A DNA stretch of 64,000 bases from Bryoerythrophyllum caledonicum (taxonomy: Eukaryota > Streptophyta > Bryopsida > Pottiales > Pottiaceae). The notes under the pieces were generated by a model. That model ran no database searches. It saw only the letters and a list, made by a program, of their open reading frames with translations, and was not told the DNA's origin. How positions within the stretch are numbered: position 1 is the first letter of the stretch; each line of letters opens with the position of its first letter. The DNA is taken from the NCBI GenBank assembly GCA_963971425.1, contig OZ020521.1, positions 26,738,012-26,802,011 on the forward strand, in the 5' to 3' direction. Below are positions 22,214 to 32,323 of this stretch, in pieces. A program made the translations under genes and the position numbers.

Positions 22214-22665
22214 TGCAACTTTTTTTCCACTTCTAAACACCATCATTTGAAACTCGTTACACATTTTTTTAGCCAATGTGTATTCCACAAGGTAAACTAA
22301 AATTCTTTAAATTAAAAAAAGGACTTATCAAAATGTGCTTAGCTAATTCTGTTACAAGTGGATATTTGTCCGTCATTTAGCTCACTTTTAGCTAACTTGG
22401 AGCATGCGGTTAATCCTAGTTAGTAGAATCAAGTGTGAATACAATGAACACATGTGGTATAAAAGAAATGTCGACTAATGTGTTCTTCTTTTTAATATTA
22501 TAGTTAGATTCGTAATATACTGTTATGTGTAGTACTTATTTTTCTAGGGATTTTTGTAGTGAACATTACCTCCCAATTTAATGGAAACTCATATCCCTTT
22601 ACATTGTAGAGTTTAGATGTGCACTTTAGCTTTTATGATCTACATGTGTTAATTTGGGAGTCGCT

Positions 22666-22694
22666 AAATCTCTCAATATAACGAATATGGTGTT
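22666..22694 (-). repeat. Right terminal inverted repeat of the 17-kb element
   Basis: Reverse complement begins AACACCATATTCG and ends GAGATTT; 28 of 29 identical to 5618-5646. It directly abuts the duplicated GCAATTGCC. Confidence 0.85.
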
Positions 22695-22703
22695 GCAATT
22701 GCC
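22695..22703. repeat. Target-site duplication, right copy (GCAATTGCC)
   Basis: Same nine bases as 5572-5580. Inside copia gag, where CAA TTG C completes a codon with the left flank. Confidence 0.8.
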
Positions 22704-23256
22704 AGCCATCTTCTTGGAGTAGAAAAGATTCTAACTTTGAGAATGAGACTTGTTGTTCTCTGACAGAGATGAGTTCACAAAAAATTGACCAACTATCGGG
22801 GAGTCTTATAAGAACTCTATCAATGAGTTATTTGTCAGATAACGTAACATTGATATTTGCCAGTTGTGCTACCAAGGAGCTAATGTTTGTGAGATGTTTG
22901 TCTATACTTTGTTTGTCAGACATTCTCATATTATATAATTGGGTTTTTAGGGCTAGCCTCCTATTGATTGATTTGGATTCATTTAGGGTGCGTAATTTCA
23001 TCCACATTTGTCTAGGATAGCTAGAGTGCTTGATATGAGGAAGGAGATAATTCTTAACTGTAGATACAATGATACGCATTGTCTTGGTTTTTTGCTCTTC
23101 TAGCCGTTGCCGATCTTCTGCAGTGGATGTTGATATCTTTCTCTTACCGTGATCAGCAACAACGTTTGTTCCAGTGGCGATCAATGATTCACCGACATCA
23201 AATTCGGTGGTGGTGATCTCTTGTGATATGGTTGTCTTTGCAGTGGTTGGGTTCAC
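22704..23256 (-). pseudogene. copia gag N-terminal part (UBN2/retrotran_gag-like)
   Basis: A Met at 23256 opens a frame with the copia gag pattern: MWMKLRTLNES, LALKTQLYNMRMSDKQS, KHLTNISSLVAQLANINV, then after one in-frame TAA (22828-22830) LIDRVLIRLPDSW and SKLESFLLQED. It is cut at 22704 by the 17-kb element and continues at 5571. Confidence 0.8.
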
Positions 23257-23839
23257 TAGATACTAGAGACATTCACCTTTCAATGCCATACTGATCTTGA
23301 AAGACCATAGTGAGTAATTGTTGATCCCCTTGAGGCTTAGAGCTTTCGAAGATGTCTCTGCTTTGCAAAACCGATTCCATTTGGACTAGTCTTTGAGCAA
23401 TAGCAGATACGTGTAAAATGAACAAGTAGATAACAAGTGATTAAACTTGGTTGATTTGATTTGATGCAATGCACTTGATGGTTGATGATGTTGTCGTGTT
23501 GCTGATGGCTAATGTCGGATCGTTGCACCTCGTGTAAATAAAATCTAGTGGGCGTCGGGAAGGATGGAGCGTCTGATGGCGCAACGTCGAGAGTGTTGAA
23601 GTTTGATCGCAGATAGATCCGTAGCTATTGTTAGGTACTATAATGGTAGCCGTGATATCTGTAGACTATTGTACCTACAAGGAGTGTTCGACATGATGGG
23701 TGACCTAACAATTGATAAGTGTGGGAGGGACTCGATCAAGATCTAAGTGAACTGAGTTGAGTATGATTACTTAAGTGGGAGAAGAATTAATCACATAGAG
23801 AAGGTGCGGAGGTGGAGAGCAAGATTGCTCTAAGAGTGT

Positions 23840-23855
23840 GATTGCTCTAATACCA
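23840..23855 (-). other. Primer-binding site of the copia element
   Basis: Minus strand TGGTATTAGAGCAATC, one base from the standard TGGTATCAGAGC initiator-tRNA-Met site of plant copia elements, directly next to the LTR. An untranslated leader (23257-23839) separates it from gag. Confidence 0.85.
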
Positions 23856-24049
23856 TGATGGTAGAAACACCATTGTGTGATAATAGTAAAGATGATGATT
23901 CAAGGCCAAGAGGCCGACTTATATACACTGAGTCTATAACTAAATTAGAGACCTTGATAGGGCGGTTCGACTAGAAAAAATGCAGTGTCATTATACAATG
24001 TGAATGAATGAGAACATGTAAATTATGGATGAAGGTGAGTATACTAACA
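23856..24049 (-). repeat. 5' LTR of the copia element (194 bp)
   Basis: On the minus strand it begins TGTTAGTATACTCACC and ends ...TACCATCA, with TG...CA termini, and contains TATATAAGTCGG as a likely TATA region. Its end is set by the adjoining primer-binding site. The partner LTR is outside the window, so the start is by TG/CA rule only. Confidence 0.7.
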
Positions 24050-24559
24050 TTTAGGTGGTTGCAGGGGTTTGAAAGAGGTTGTGCGAGGTCCAATTGGACG
24101 TGATTTGCAAATATTTGGTTTTGGTGCCGTTTTAGGGTTTAGAGGGAAGTGATGAGAGGGAGGTGAGAGAGAGGAGGGGAAGTGACGAAGGAGTGTGTGC
24201 CGTGGCATTTGGTTCTTCGGCTTGATTTTGGTCCACGTCTTACATGTTTTCACGGATTGTGATGATGGTAATTGTGTTTTCATTTTGAGTGTTATTGCTT
24301 ATTTGATTTCATTTTTAAATTTGTAATCACTTTCATAATCAAGTGAGAAAATTTTAGACGTGGTTGCGGATTGAACTTGAAAGGGTAGAAGATGCATTGA
24401 AGATTAGAGAGTTTGAAAAGAAAGAGAGTTATTACGTTGTGCCATTAGGGACAACGAGTCAATAAACTAAATCCCTAGAAGTTCTAAAAAGAAAAAATAT
24501 ATGTATCCACGCAAAGATAATTAGTATTCCTATTCTCACTAAAATTTTCAAAAACTAAT

Positions 24560-24625
24560 ATTCAAAATGAGATTTTTGAGAACCTGTCCAAACTCAATAT
24601 GTACCCCATAGGTTCAGATTGTCTT
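24560..24625. repeat. Fragment of the TTAA-family right end
   Basis: GTCCAAACTCAATATGTACC followed by CCATAGGT matches the right-end motif of the TTAA-flanked family (for example 33308-33340), without a TTAA terminus. Probably truncated. Confidence 0.45.
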
Positions 24626-24960
24626 TTTGCCTACCCAACGTTACAGAGCTTCGCAGGAGCAATTGCGGCCATTTTAATCCTGCAAGGCCCGATGTTCATT
24701 TTTGGGTCATTTGGACACGATAACCCTGGTAGCAAGCGCTACAGACCACCTCTGTGGAAAATTTGAATTGTGACTTAGAGGCGGAGTAAGATGAGCATGT
24801 ACAAGGACCAGTGCCACCAAAATCGATGTTAGCATTGGCTAGCTACAGGGATTTTTGTGATGTGCAACCGCAATGAAATGTATCCGTTGTGTAGATGATG
24901 TTTTGCAAAATCTATTATGCTCATAGACTCTCCCAGGTCTTGTGAGCTCATTAGCCTTTA

Positions 24961-25198
24961 ACCCTTAAGCGTCAGTCGGGGACCGTATACACATGACCGT
25001 ATTTTACTCTGTAGAATATAGAAATTGTATTAAAGTTTAGCAAGACTTACACCTTTGGATTGAAGAATCTTCAACTAACATCTTTCATTTGGAAGTAATT
25101 TCAATATCTGAACCTCCTCATGTTCAAATATGACACCGTACATGGAGAATACGGTGGCCACCAGTGGCACCTTATGACGTTTAAGGGTGAAAGAGTTA
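24961..25198. mobile_element. 238-bp MITE-like element with 14-bp inverted ends
   Basis: ACCCTTAAGCGTCA at the left and the complement of ACCCTTAAACGTCA at the right (13 of 14 identical). No coding content. Superfamily unknown; the flanking TTTA and GAAA do not form a clear duplication. Confidence 0.5.
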
Positions 25199-25261
25199 CT
25201 ACTGCTATAGTTTCATTTCAGATGTAGGTAGAACCAAGAATTACGTTTCATTTCAGATCCC

Positions 25262-25400
25262 GAATAGAACCAAAATAGCTGACATACCGACGACTGTACG
25301 AGAAACGAAACCGCAGCTACTATTGTAGTAGCAGACCTTGTTTTTCCCGATGTACTACTAGTAATTCAATCAGCACAGTTGTATTCATCCGTGAACGGAG
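25262..25400. repeat. Direct repeat flanking the DUF506 gene, left copy
   Basis: Shares ACCGACGACTG-ACGAGAAACGAA and AATTCAATCAGCACAGTTG / CATTCATCCGTGA with 28413-28520. The left copy carries about 45 extra bases including GCTACTATTGTAGTAGC. Confidence 0.6.
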
Positions 25401-25538
25401 CACGGGAACACGGAGCCCGCCCTGACTTGTCGCGCCCGCGTCATTACGTGACCGAGAAACCACGGAAACGTCACTCAACGTCCTCCCAAGTCCTGCCGAG
25501 ATTTCGTGGCGAACGTTGGAGAACGTTGGCCCTGACGC

Positions 25539-25545
25539 TATAAAT
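25539..25545 (+). promoter_or_regulatory. TATA box of the DUF506 gene
   Basis: GACGCTATAAATCTCGC sits about 350 bp upstream of the main start codon, in a GC-shifted region. The transcription start is expected near 25570. Confidence 0.6.
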
Positions 25546-25807
25546 CTCGCTCCAACCATAGAATCTCCCTTTCAGAGGTCCCGTTCAGTGGTTCGTGCCA
25601 AGTCCGAGTCTGTCACAGTCAGTCCCAGCTTGGTTTCTCACATCCACTTCGTTGTCGTGTCGTCCTTGTTTGTGTTGTCACTGGGCCGTGTCTGTGCCGT
25701 GTCTCTTTCGTTAGCCTCTCGTTTTTTTGCGTTCCTTTTTCTCTTTCTTTTCGGTGATTTTTTGAGTTTTTCGGGTTTGGTGAGGGTTTTGTGTTTTTGG
25801 TTTTGTA

Positions 25808-25840
25808 ATGGCGGGTGTTTATAATCGGAATGGTCTGTAG
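25808..25840 (+). promoter_or_regulatory. Upstream ORF in the DUF506 leader
   Basis: ATG GCG GGT ... CTG TAG encodes a 10-residue peptide in a fair start context (gtaATGG). It ends 53 bases before the main ATG, so it could limit translation of the main frame. Confidence 0.5.
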
Positions 25841-25893
25841 GAGAGTTTGTGTTTCGAATTTTGGCGCCAGGGTTTGTGCTAGAGGTAGCGAAG

Positions 25894-27129
25894 ATGCCGG
25901 GTCTTGTGACCATGAAGCCGGTGCTGAAGGCGCGGGGTAAGGCGATGGCGCGGGCCAGAGAGGAGCGGGGGTTAGGGGCGTTGCTGTCGCAGGTGCGCTT
26001 CTCGCCCGCGAAGAAGGGCCATAGGCGGCCGACGGATCTGCAGGCGCAGGCGCTCGGGGTGCTGGACAGGTCGGGGCTGGCGATGCGACTCAGGATGAAG
26101 CTCCTCGGTGAGGGAGGTGAGGAGGAGGAGGTGTCGCCTGTTCGCGCCGCCCCCCTGCCTGGGTTCGAGCCGAGCTCTGTGTGCTTGGCGGCGATGGTTG
26201 ACGAATTTCTGGAGGACGAGACCGACGACAAGCAGAATGGCCGATCGCGGTTCAACTTCGACGACGCGTTGTCAAATGGCGATGAGGAGTCGAAGTCGTT
26301 TCTCAGGGAGCAGCTCTTCGCCGTGTTGCACAGCTGCGTGGACAGCTCGCCGGAGCGGATTCTGGCGAGCGAGGTCAACAAGGCTGCTGCGGCAGGGAAG
26401 TTCGTCGGTGACGGACGAACAAGTTACATTATTCGTCATGTCGTGCGATATCTTCGTCGAGTTGGCCACAATGCTGGTGTCTGCAAGTCTAGATGGGACC
26501 ATTCGAGAGGGTTCCCGGGCGGGGACTACGAGTACATTGACGTTTTGCTCGAGGGCGCGTCTGGACGGTGGGAGAGGATTCTGGTGGACGTCGATTTCAA
26601 AGCACAATTCGAGATTGCTCGCCCCACTTCTCATTACGACGCGCTAGTGCAAGCCCTCCCGGCCGTGTTCGTGGGCAGGCAGGACCAGCTGCAGTGGATA
26701 GTCAATGTGATGTCGGACGCCGTGAAGCTGTCTTTGAAGGAACGCGGCATGTACCTGCCACCGTGGAGGAAGCCCGATTACATGAGAGCCAAGTGGTTCT
26801 CTTCTTACATACGGACGACGGCTGACATCTGGGAGAGGACCTCCGACGAAATCAGCGATGGGAGCAGCGACGTGTCTGATGTGTCTCTGGTTGCCAACGC
26901 CAGTGTGAAGAGCTCGGGAACTTTCGCGGAGCCCCAGGAGCCTAAGAAAATGCCTGTTATTGCTGCCATTGGGCATCCTTCAGGGTCCATTGACAACAAC
27001 GACTGGCATCTTCCCATTCTTAAGACGAAGAAGTGTCAAGGTCCTGGGCATGCTGGGCTCGCGTCCCTGTTCAAGGAAGCGAGTCTCAAGTCTTCAATGC
27101 GGAAGGACCAGATGGTGCGGGTGGCGTGA
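25894..27129 (+). CDS. DUF506 (PDDEXK-like, plant) protein, 411 residues, single exon
   Basis: The start at 25894 (MPGLVTMKPVLKARGKAMAR) is the first ATG in this frame; the frame is open further upstream only through non-ATG codons. Signatures of the family: a long N-terminal variable part, SSVCLAAMVDEFLED, then GHNAGVCKSRWDHSRGFPGG, YEYIDVLLEG, RILVDVDFKAQFEIARPT, LPAVFVG, and PPWRKPDYMRAKW. These are the conserved blocks of plant DUF506 proteins, which are predicted to have a PDDEXK-nuclease-like fold; no biochemical role is assumed. The C-terminal 90 residues are Ser-rich and variable. GC-rich codon use contrasts with the AT-rich surroundings. No internal stop, so a likely functional host gene. 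Confidence 0.88.
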   Translation: MPGLVTMKPVLKARGKAMARAREERGLGALLSQVRFSPAKKGHRRPTDLQAQALGVLDRSGLAMRLRMKLLGEGGEEEEVSPVRAAPLPGFEPSSVCLAAMVDEFLEDETDDKQNGRSRFNFDDALSNGDEESKSFLREQLFAVLHSCVDSSPERILASEVNKAAAAGKFVGDGRTSYIIRHVVRYLRRVGHNAGVCKSRWDHSRGFPGGDYEYIDVLLEGASGRWERILVDVDFKAQFEIARPTSHYDALVQALPAVFVGRQDQLQWIVNVMSDAVKLSLKERGMYLPPWRKPDYMRAKWFSSYIRTTADIWERTSDEISDGSSDVSDVSLVANASVKSSGTFAEPQEPKKMPVIAAIGHPSGSIDNNDWHLPILKTKKCQGPGHAGLASLFKEASLKSSMRKDQMVRVA

Positions 27130-28400
27130 GAAGAAGTCCCCATGTCCAGCGACAGACTGCAAGTCACCACCAATTTTTGAAAAACAGCATCTTTCTATCT
27201 GTACAAAAGACCTTCGTGCGTAACTGTATTCGATTTACCAGGTGTTGTGGTGTGCGATGCCGGTATACATATATCCCTTACGGAAGGTGATACATTTTGA
27301 CCAAGGCGATGTCATGAGTGAGTTTATAGTTTGTGCGAGATATTAGGATAAGAAAAAAGAGAAATTTTATAGACAAAAAAGTCGGCATTTTATGGGATGG
27401 TAACCCTATTGCCCAGTTAGGGACTTCCCGTCAAAGAAACAGCTTAGATAATTTTCGTTGAGTATGTGTTAGAGTTTGTTATGTCTCAGTTTTGTAGTGC
27501 ATTTTTGCAGTGTGGGTGTACAGAGTATGATAAAAAAAACGAACGTCGAAAAGTTGGTCGCTCCAGATACGGTATGGTTTACTTCAGTGGAGGAAGTAAT
27601 AGGGCGCGAGGTTTTCAGTGCTGAGTGGTGAAGAGCTTTGAAGTGTGGCTCGTGATATCTGCAGTGTGGTATTCCTTGTCAGTGATCAAGGTTGGAAAAG
27701 TAATGGCAAGTGAAGCGAAATAAATTGTTTGAGTGCAGCATGCCTCAAATTCTACCACTATCATTGTGTGCCTGAACTAAACTATTTCAACTTGTGAGCT
27801 CACACTTTTAAGAACCGTGGTTAATTCATGTGAATATGATCAGATTGCGCTTAAATGTTGTATTTACACTTCAATTTGCAGGACCAAGGATTGGTTGAGA
27901 CCATTAAACCTCAAAACCTAAACCTAAACCTAAACATACTGTTTCCAGATTTGGTGCGCATTCCAATGATTCTCTGATTCCATTCCCTCTGACGCCAGCA
28001 ATGATTCAAAGGAGGACATGTGATCCAACGTTGAATGACGGTGGGGAGAAAATATTCTAACTTGTTCCTTCTTTCGTACCAGATGAAGGACAGACTGCAA
28101 CTGTAGTCGAATTCTTCACGTCACAACTGGCACTTCTTGATGCAAGTGATGATATCGAAGCAGATGTGGAGCAGGTGAAAACGAATGTGCTCACAAACCC
28201 ACATCACCAAGACGTATACGTCACAGCTTAGTTGAGAGGAATTGGTGTCGTCGATATTCGATGATCCGTGATCCAATACTTTTCAATAAACTTCTGCACA
28301 GATGCTAGCATTCTTCGTACAAAACGTCGAATTTCATGTTTCAAGTCACGCAGCGTTACAGAGCTTGGCAGTAGCAACTGTTTCATCTTAAATTTCTTTT
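27130..28400. other. 3' region of the DUF506 gene and intergenic DNA
   Basis: No gene recognised. A short (CCTAAA)n telomere-like tract (AAACCTAAACCTAAACCTAA) lies at about 27908-27935. Confidence 0.5.
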
Positions 28401-28412
28401 CAGATGTACACA

Positions 28413-28520
28413 GACCCAGTTAGAACTAAAATAGCTGATACACCGACGACTGAACGAGAAACGAAGAAGTTGACAGTTAATCCAATTAGCACAGTTGCAT
28501 TCATCCGTGACATTGTCTAC
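28413..28520. repeat. Direct repeat flanking the DUF506 gene, right copy
   Basis: Matches 25262-25400 in the same orientation. The preceding TTACAGAGCTTGGCAGTAGC (about 28355) also matches TTACAGAGCTTCGCAGGAGC near 24645, so the duplicated tract was longer and has since received insertions. Confidence 0.6.
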
Positions 28521-29413
28521 ACTGTACAGTTGACTATATTATCCGGATTTGGTGCGCAATGCATAATACCTGTTACCGGTTGTTGAATTGAATGGGACTA
28601 TGGCTCGAACAATTGAATTTATTGTTGACAAAACAGGTTAAAATTATGTAAATGTGGTACCTGAAGGTAAATCAGGACTAATTGATAGAGACGTGGAGGC
28701 TTCGTCGTCGACTCGGCATTGCCAACAATAATACGTCGCCGTCATGTGGTGCTTGCGCAACAGGTGGGACGCAAGAGGCTATCTTGAAAGGGAACTTGGC
28801 CCCGGGTCTACATATACTACTACTGCAAGAAGAGGACTCAGGTTCATGGTAAGAACAACAATGTACTGTACAATGTTGTACCGCTCCTCCAACATCAATC
28901 CTCCAAAGGAATGCACGGAACGCCCTGCCATCACGTTTGCGTCGAGTCAAATCATCCAGAACCTCCAGTTCTCAACCTGTACCGTGCTGTCTCTTCACAA
29001 GAACACGCTCCGAATCATCGAAATTGCAGCCACTGAGAAGGACAAGAATTTGGCAACGACCTCTGAGCTTTCCAGGTCCTGCGAGAAACGGCGGAAGGCA
29101 CAGCGTCCGGTTAACCGCTCTCGCAATCACCGCGGTCGAGATGTACTCCAGCAATTAGTTTCCCGCTCCGACTCCCGCAGACAGCAGAGGCGACAAGAAC
29201 TTCTCATTGGAGACCTCCGGACCAGCGACAGACGATGGCGATGGCGATGGCGATAAAAGCGGACTCGTTGTGGCTTCGTTCTTCTCAGAAACCTGCACTC
29301 GGAGCAGGCGATCCCGCAGAGAAATCCACGATAGGATAAGTCTCCGGCGCAGGTGCCATGTCGTTCACGAAGATAGCCACCGAATGTGGCAGAGTCGAAC
29401 CTTTAAGCTTTGG
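28521..29413. other. Region with no recognisable gene
   Basis: An open frame from 28744 to 29256 is Arg/Ser-rich and matches no family I know. The other frames are also open here, so I do not call it a gene. Confidence 0.4.
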
Positions 29414-30235
29414 AGCCCCGTATTTCACCCACACGGTCGTTGCGGAGCTCCTGAGTCGCTGCCCGGGCAGCTGCGTGGAGGAAAAAACGTCGTTCCCGAT
29501 ACCCGGGAGATACCCGGTCAGTCAGCCCAAACCACTTCCGGAGCAGCTTCATTCTCCCGCATTCTCTCTCGTTCGCTGAAGAAGCTGGCCATCCGCATCA
29601 TCGCGGAGAAGCTCTCGGAGGAGGAGATCGGCGTCCTGCAGACGAGCTTCGCGGAGATGGACCGCGACACCGACGGCGCCATCAGCTTCGACGCGCTCCG
29701 GGCCGGGCTCGTGAACACCACGCTGCGCAAGGCCGAGATCTTCGACCTCATGGACGCCGCAGACGCGGACCGAGTTTTTGGCCGCCACTCTCAGCCTGCA
29801 CCACATCGAGCAGGAGGAGAATCTGTTCGCCGCCTTCCAATACTTCGACAAGGACGGCAGCGGCCTCATCAGCACCGACGAGGTGCTGGCCGTCTGCCGC
29901 GAGTTCAGCATGGAGGACGTCCGCATCGAGGATCTGATGCACGAGGTGGATGTCGGCGAAGACGGCAGCATCGACTACAAGATGTTCGTGGCCATGATGC
30001 GCAAAGCCAACGGCGGTGTCACGCATCAAACCATGCGCACCACTCTCGGCATCATCGACTCTACATCGGTCTGATATTCTCCTCAGCACTTTTGTACTTT
30101 TAGTTTTGTACCATACATCTGCACCAATCAATTCACATACATAGAGAAAAGCACAGAAATTTTGCCCACGATTGTAGTAACGCTAGGGTTCAGATCGCAA
30201 ACTACCCACTATATAGAAAAGGCGATCGACCCATC
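29414..30235 (+). repeat. Left arm of an inverted duplication
   Basis: Near-identical to the reverse complement of 31476-32323 over about 820 bp, from GAGCCCCGTATTTCACCC to the GGCGATCGACCCATCC boundary. The main difference is a 23-bp deletion at about 29770. Confidence 0.9.
29530..30074 (+). pseudogene. CDPK calmodulin-like domain, truncated copy
   Basis: Codes for the junction and EF-hands of a calcium-dependent protein kinase (LAIRIIAEKLSEEEIGVLQ, EF1 DRDTDGAISFDAL). Then 23 bases are missing after GCGGACC (29771), destroying EF2 and shifting the frame. EF3 (DKDGSGLISTDEV) and EF4 (DVGEDGSIDYKMF) are intact in the shifted frame, ending at 30074. No kinase domain precedes it. Confidence 0.8.
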
Positions 30236-31475
30236 CAGAAAATCTACCGGTCAACACTTAAAACGTAACCCTAAACCCACTTTAGATATTCATCTAGATA
30301 CAAGAGCAGGTGCAACATTAGTCACGAGTTCTACAGCCTCTGTAGCTAATGAAGCACATATTGGAACAATTGGTGACGCTTGAAGTGGCCTCAGCCATGA
30401 ATTTCCTCTCATCAACACCACATTCTGCAACAAATCCATCACCAATGAGGATTTGAATTTAAGCTCGCACATCTTCACAAGAAAATCCAGAAACGCATGA
30501 TCCAGAGCTGCTCATATTATTGAAAAAAAAAACAACCTTGGGATTTGAGTGGAAAATACACTAGATATTCTCTACAAAGTCATCAAACAAGTAAGCGATT
30601 GAGTTTGCTTAGTGTTATTCAGAAAAAGAGGGGATCACAAAGGATTTCTATTGGTGAGGCGGTGTAAATTGTATGGAGTCTTGATCAGATCTTGCTAAAT
30701 GAAGTATGGACCCTCTAAAACACATACCGCTTCGTAGAAAAAACAAATCTCTCTCCAAAAAAAAGCCTCTCAATGCACATTATTAAGCCAAGAGACTCAC
30801 CTGACGAGTTGACCCTAAACCCAATCCGAAGCGCCTACAAAAAATTCCACTCCAACCACCTTCTTCAGATTTCTCCCAAATCATGCTTTCTAGAAACCCA
30901 ACAATTCCCAGAAATCCTACCATCCAAGGAAACCCAACAATTCCCAGAGAATTCATGGATTTCCACTCACCGAGGTTTGGAGCTTGTAAGAGATCATCTC
31001 CTTGATCGCTCCGCAAGCTCACCGGAATTCTTGTCAAATTCCCATGACAATCTGATGAGTTTGGTGTAGATTGATTGTATTTATTCCTGCTCTCGTTCAT
31101 CCTAAGTGTCTCGACGGGTACTCGCGGAGTATCTTCAGTGGCGCCTTTTGAGATACCAGCCTTTTGAGCTTTCGGTAATGGAAGACATGCCATATCTACC
31201 ATTGAATAAGTGCTAGTTCACGAGAGGAGTGTAATACTAGAACTATGCACAAGTCTGTCATCACATCAATGAACATGGCCGTGAATGTTTTGCAGCAATA
31301 CGTGACTCCATCATTCAGCACAAACAGTAAGGGTTGTCGATGATAAGTGAGATAATCGTACAATGCAGGAGTTGCATATTATTCATAATCCTGCTTCGAT
31401 TACAATGTCAGGCTCTGATGTACAAGTTAGCTTTGTAGGCTCACGGCATCCAGGCTTTTGACGATGGACGAAAAT
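30236..31475. other. Spacer of the inverted duplication
   Basis: 1.24 kb, mostly noncoding. At 30896-30958 the phrase AACCCAACAATTCCCAGA is repeated. A 139-codon minus frame (31202-30783) matches nothing known to me. Transcription through arms and spacer would give a long hairpin RNA. Confidence 0.6.
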
Positions 31476-32323
31476 CCATGGATGGGTCGATCGCCTTTTC
31501 TATATAGTGGGTAGTTTGCGATCTGAACCCTAGCGTTACTACAATTGTGGGCAAAATTTATGTGTTTTTCTCTATGTATGTGAATTGATCGGTGCAGATG
31601 TATGGTACAAAACTAAAAGTACAAAAGTGCTGAGGAGAATATCAGACCGATGTAGAGTCGATGATGCCGAGAGTGGTGCGCATGGTTTGATGCGTGACAC
31701 CGCCGTTGGCTTTGCGCATCATGGCCACGAACATCTTGTAGTCGATGCTGCCGTCTTCGCCGACATCCACCTCGTGCATCAGATCCTCGATGCGGACGTC
31801 CTCCATGCTGAACTCGCGGCAGACGGCCAGCACCTCGTCGGTGCTGATGAGGCCGCTGCCGTCCTTGTCGAAGTATTGGAAGGCGGCGAACAGATTCTCC
31901 TCCTGCTCGATGTGGTGCAGGCTGAGAGTGGCGGCCAAAAACTCGCCGTAGTCGATGAGCCCGTCCTGGTCCGCGTCTGCGGCGTCCATGAGGTCGAAGA
32001 TCTCGGCCTTGCGCAGCGTGGTGTTCACGAGCCCGGCCCGGAGCGCGTCGAAGCTGATGGCGCCGTCGGCATCGCGGTCCATCTCCGCGAAGCTCGTCTG
32101 CAGGACGCCGATCTCCTCCTCCGAGAGCTTCTCCGCGATGATGCGGATGGCTTGCTTCTTCAGCGAACGAGAGAGAATGCGGGAGAATGAAGTTGCTCCG
32201 GAAGTGGTTTGGGCTGACTGACCGGGTATCTCCCGGGTATCGGGAACGACGTTTTTTCCTCCACGCAGCTGCCCGGGCAGCGACTTAGGAGCTCCGCAAC
32301 GACCGTGTGGGTGAAATACGGGG
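31476..32323 (-). repeat. Right arm of the inverted duplication
   Basis: Reverse complement of 29414-30235, containing the undamaged version of the EF-hand sequence. Confidence 0.9.
31642..32230 (-). pseudogene. CDPK C-terminal calmodulin-like domain, four EF-hands, no kinase domain
   Basis: Open frame (extends upstream to 32418 without an ATG) with the junction SLKKQAIRIIAEKLSEEEIG and four EF loops: DRDADGAISFDAL, DADQDGLIDYGEF, DKDGSGLISTDEV, DVGEDGSIDYKMF. EF2 and EF3 have full Ca-ligand patterns. The spacing and the LFAAFQYFDKDGSG and EDVRIEDLMHEVD phrases are those of CDPKs rather than free calmodulins. The first in-frame ATG is at EF1, and there are no introns, so this is most likely a captured or retrocopied 3' end of a CDPK gene. 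Confidence 0.75.

Larger units (their letters stand above)
5581..22694. mobile_element. 17.1-kb DNA transposon with DUF7869-type gene, ParB-like gene, FCP1-like gene and dispersed palindromes
   Basis: Defined by inverted termini (5618-5646 and 22666-22694, 28 of 29 identical, each starting AACACCATATTCG), a 9-bp target duplication, and an interrupted copia gag frame. It contains three gene blocks: FCP1-like phosphatase (minus), ParB-like/methylase-like plus coiled-coil protein (minus), and DUF7869-type protein (plus). A family of palindromes occurs here and was not seen elsewhere in the window. All genes have stops and frameshifts, so this copy is inactive unless rescued in trans. A 9-bp duplication suits Mutator, KDZ and related groups, but I cannot assign a superfamily. 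The left end has 37 extra bases between the duplication and the inverted repeat. Confidence 0.8.
1..24049 (-). mobile_element. Ty1/copia LTR retrotransposon, decayed, split by two nested insertions
   Basis: Reading the minus strand from 24049 downward gives the order LTR, tRNA-Met-type primer-binding site, gag (UBN2-like), zinc-knuckle-like region, aspartic protease, GAG-pre-integrase, integrase, reverse transcriptase, which is the Ty1/copia order. The 3' LTR lies beyond position 1. The element is interrupted by a CACTA-type element (2661-5338) and by a 17.1-kb transposon (5581-22694). Removing the latter joins 22704 to 5571 in an open reading frame, so the two halves are one element. Frameshifts and stops occur in every domain, so it is dead. 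Confidence 0.88.

Noticed and set aside
5581..22694. Assignment of the large element to KDZ or Mutator
   Set aside because: The 9-bp duplication fits both, but I could not identify the diagnostic KDZ or MULE catalytic signatures in the DUF7869-type protein, so the superfamily is left open.
29207..30103. 298-codon open frame overlapping the left CDPK arm
   Set aside because: It leaves the EF-hand frame at the 23-bp deletion and ends in nonsense; the real signal is the broken EF-hand sequence.
31585..32221. Plus-strand open frames of 201, 68 and 88 codons
   Set aside because: Antisense shadows of the EF-hand coding arm on the minus strand.
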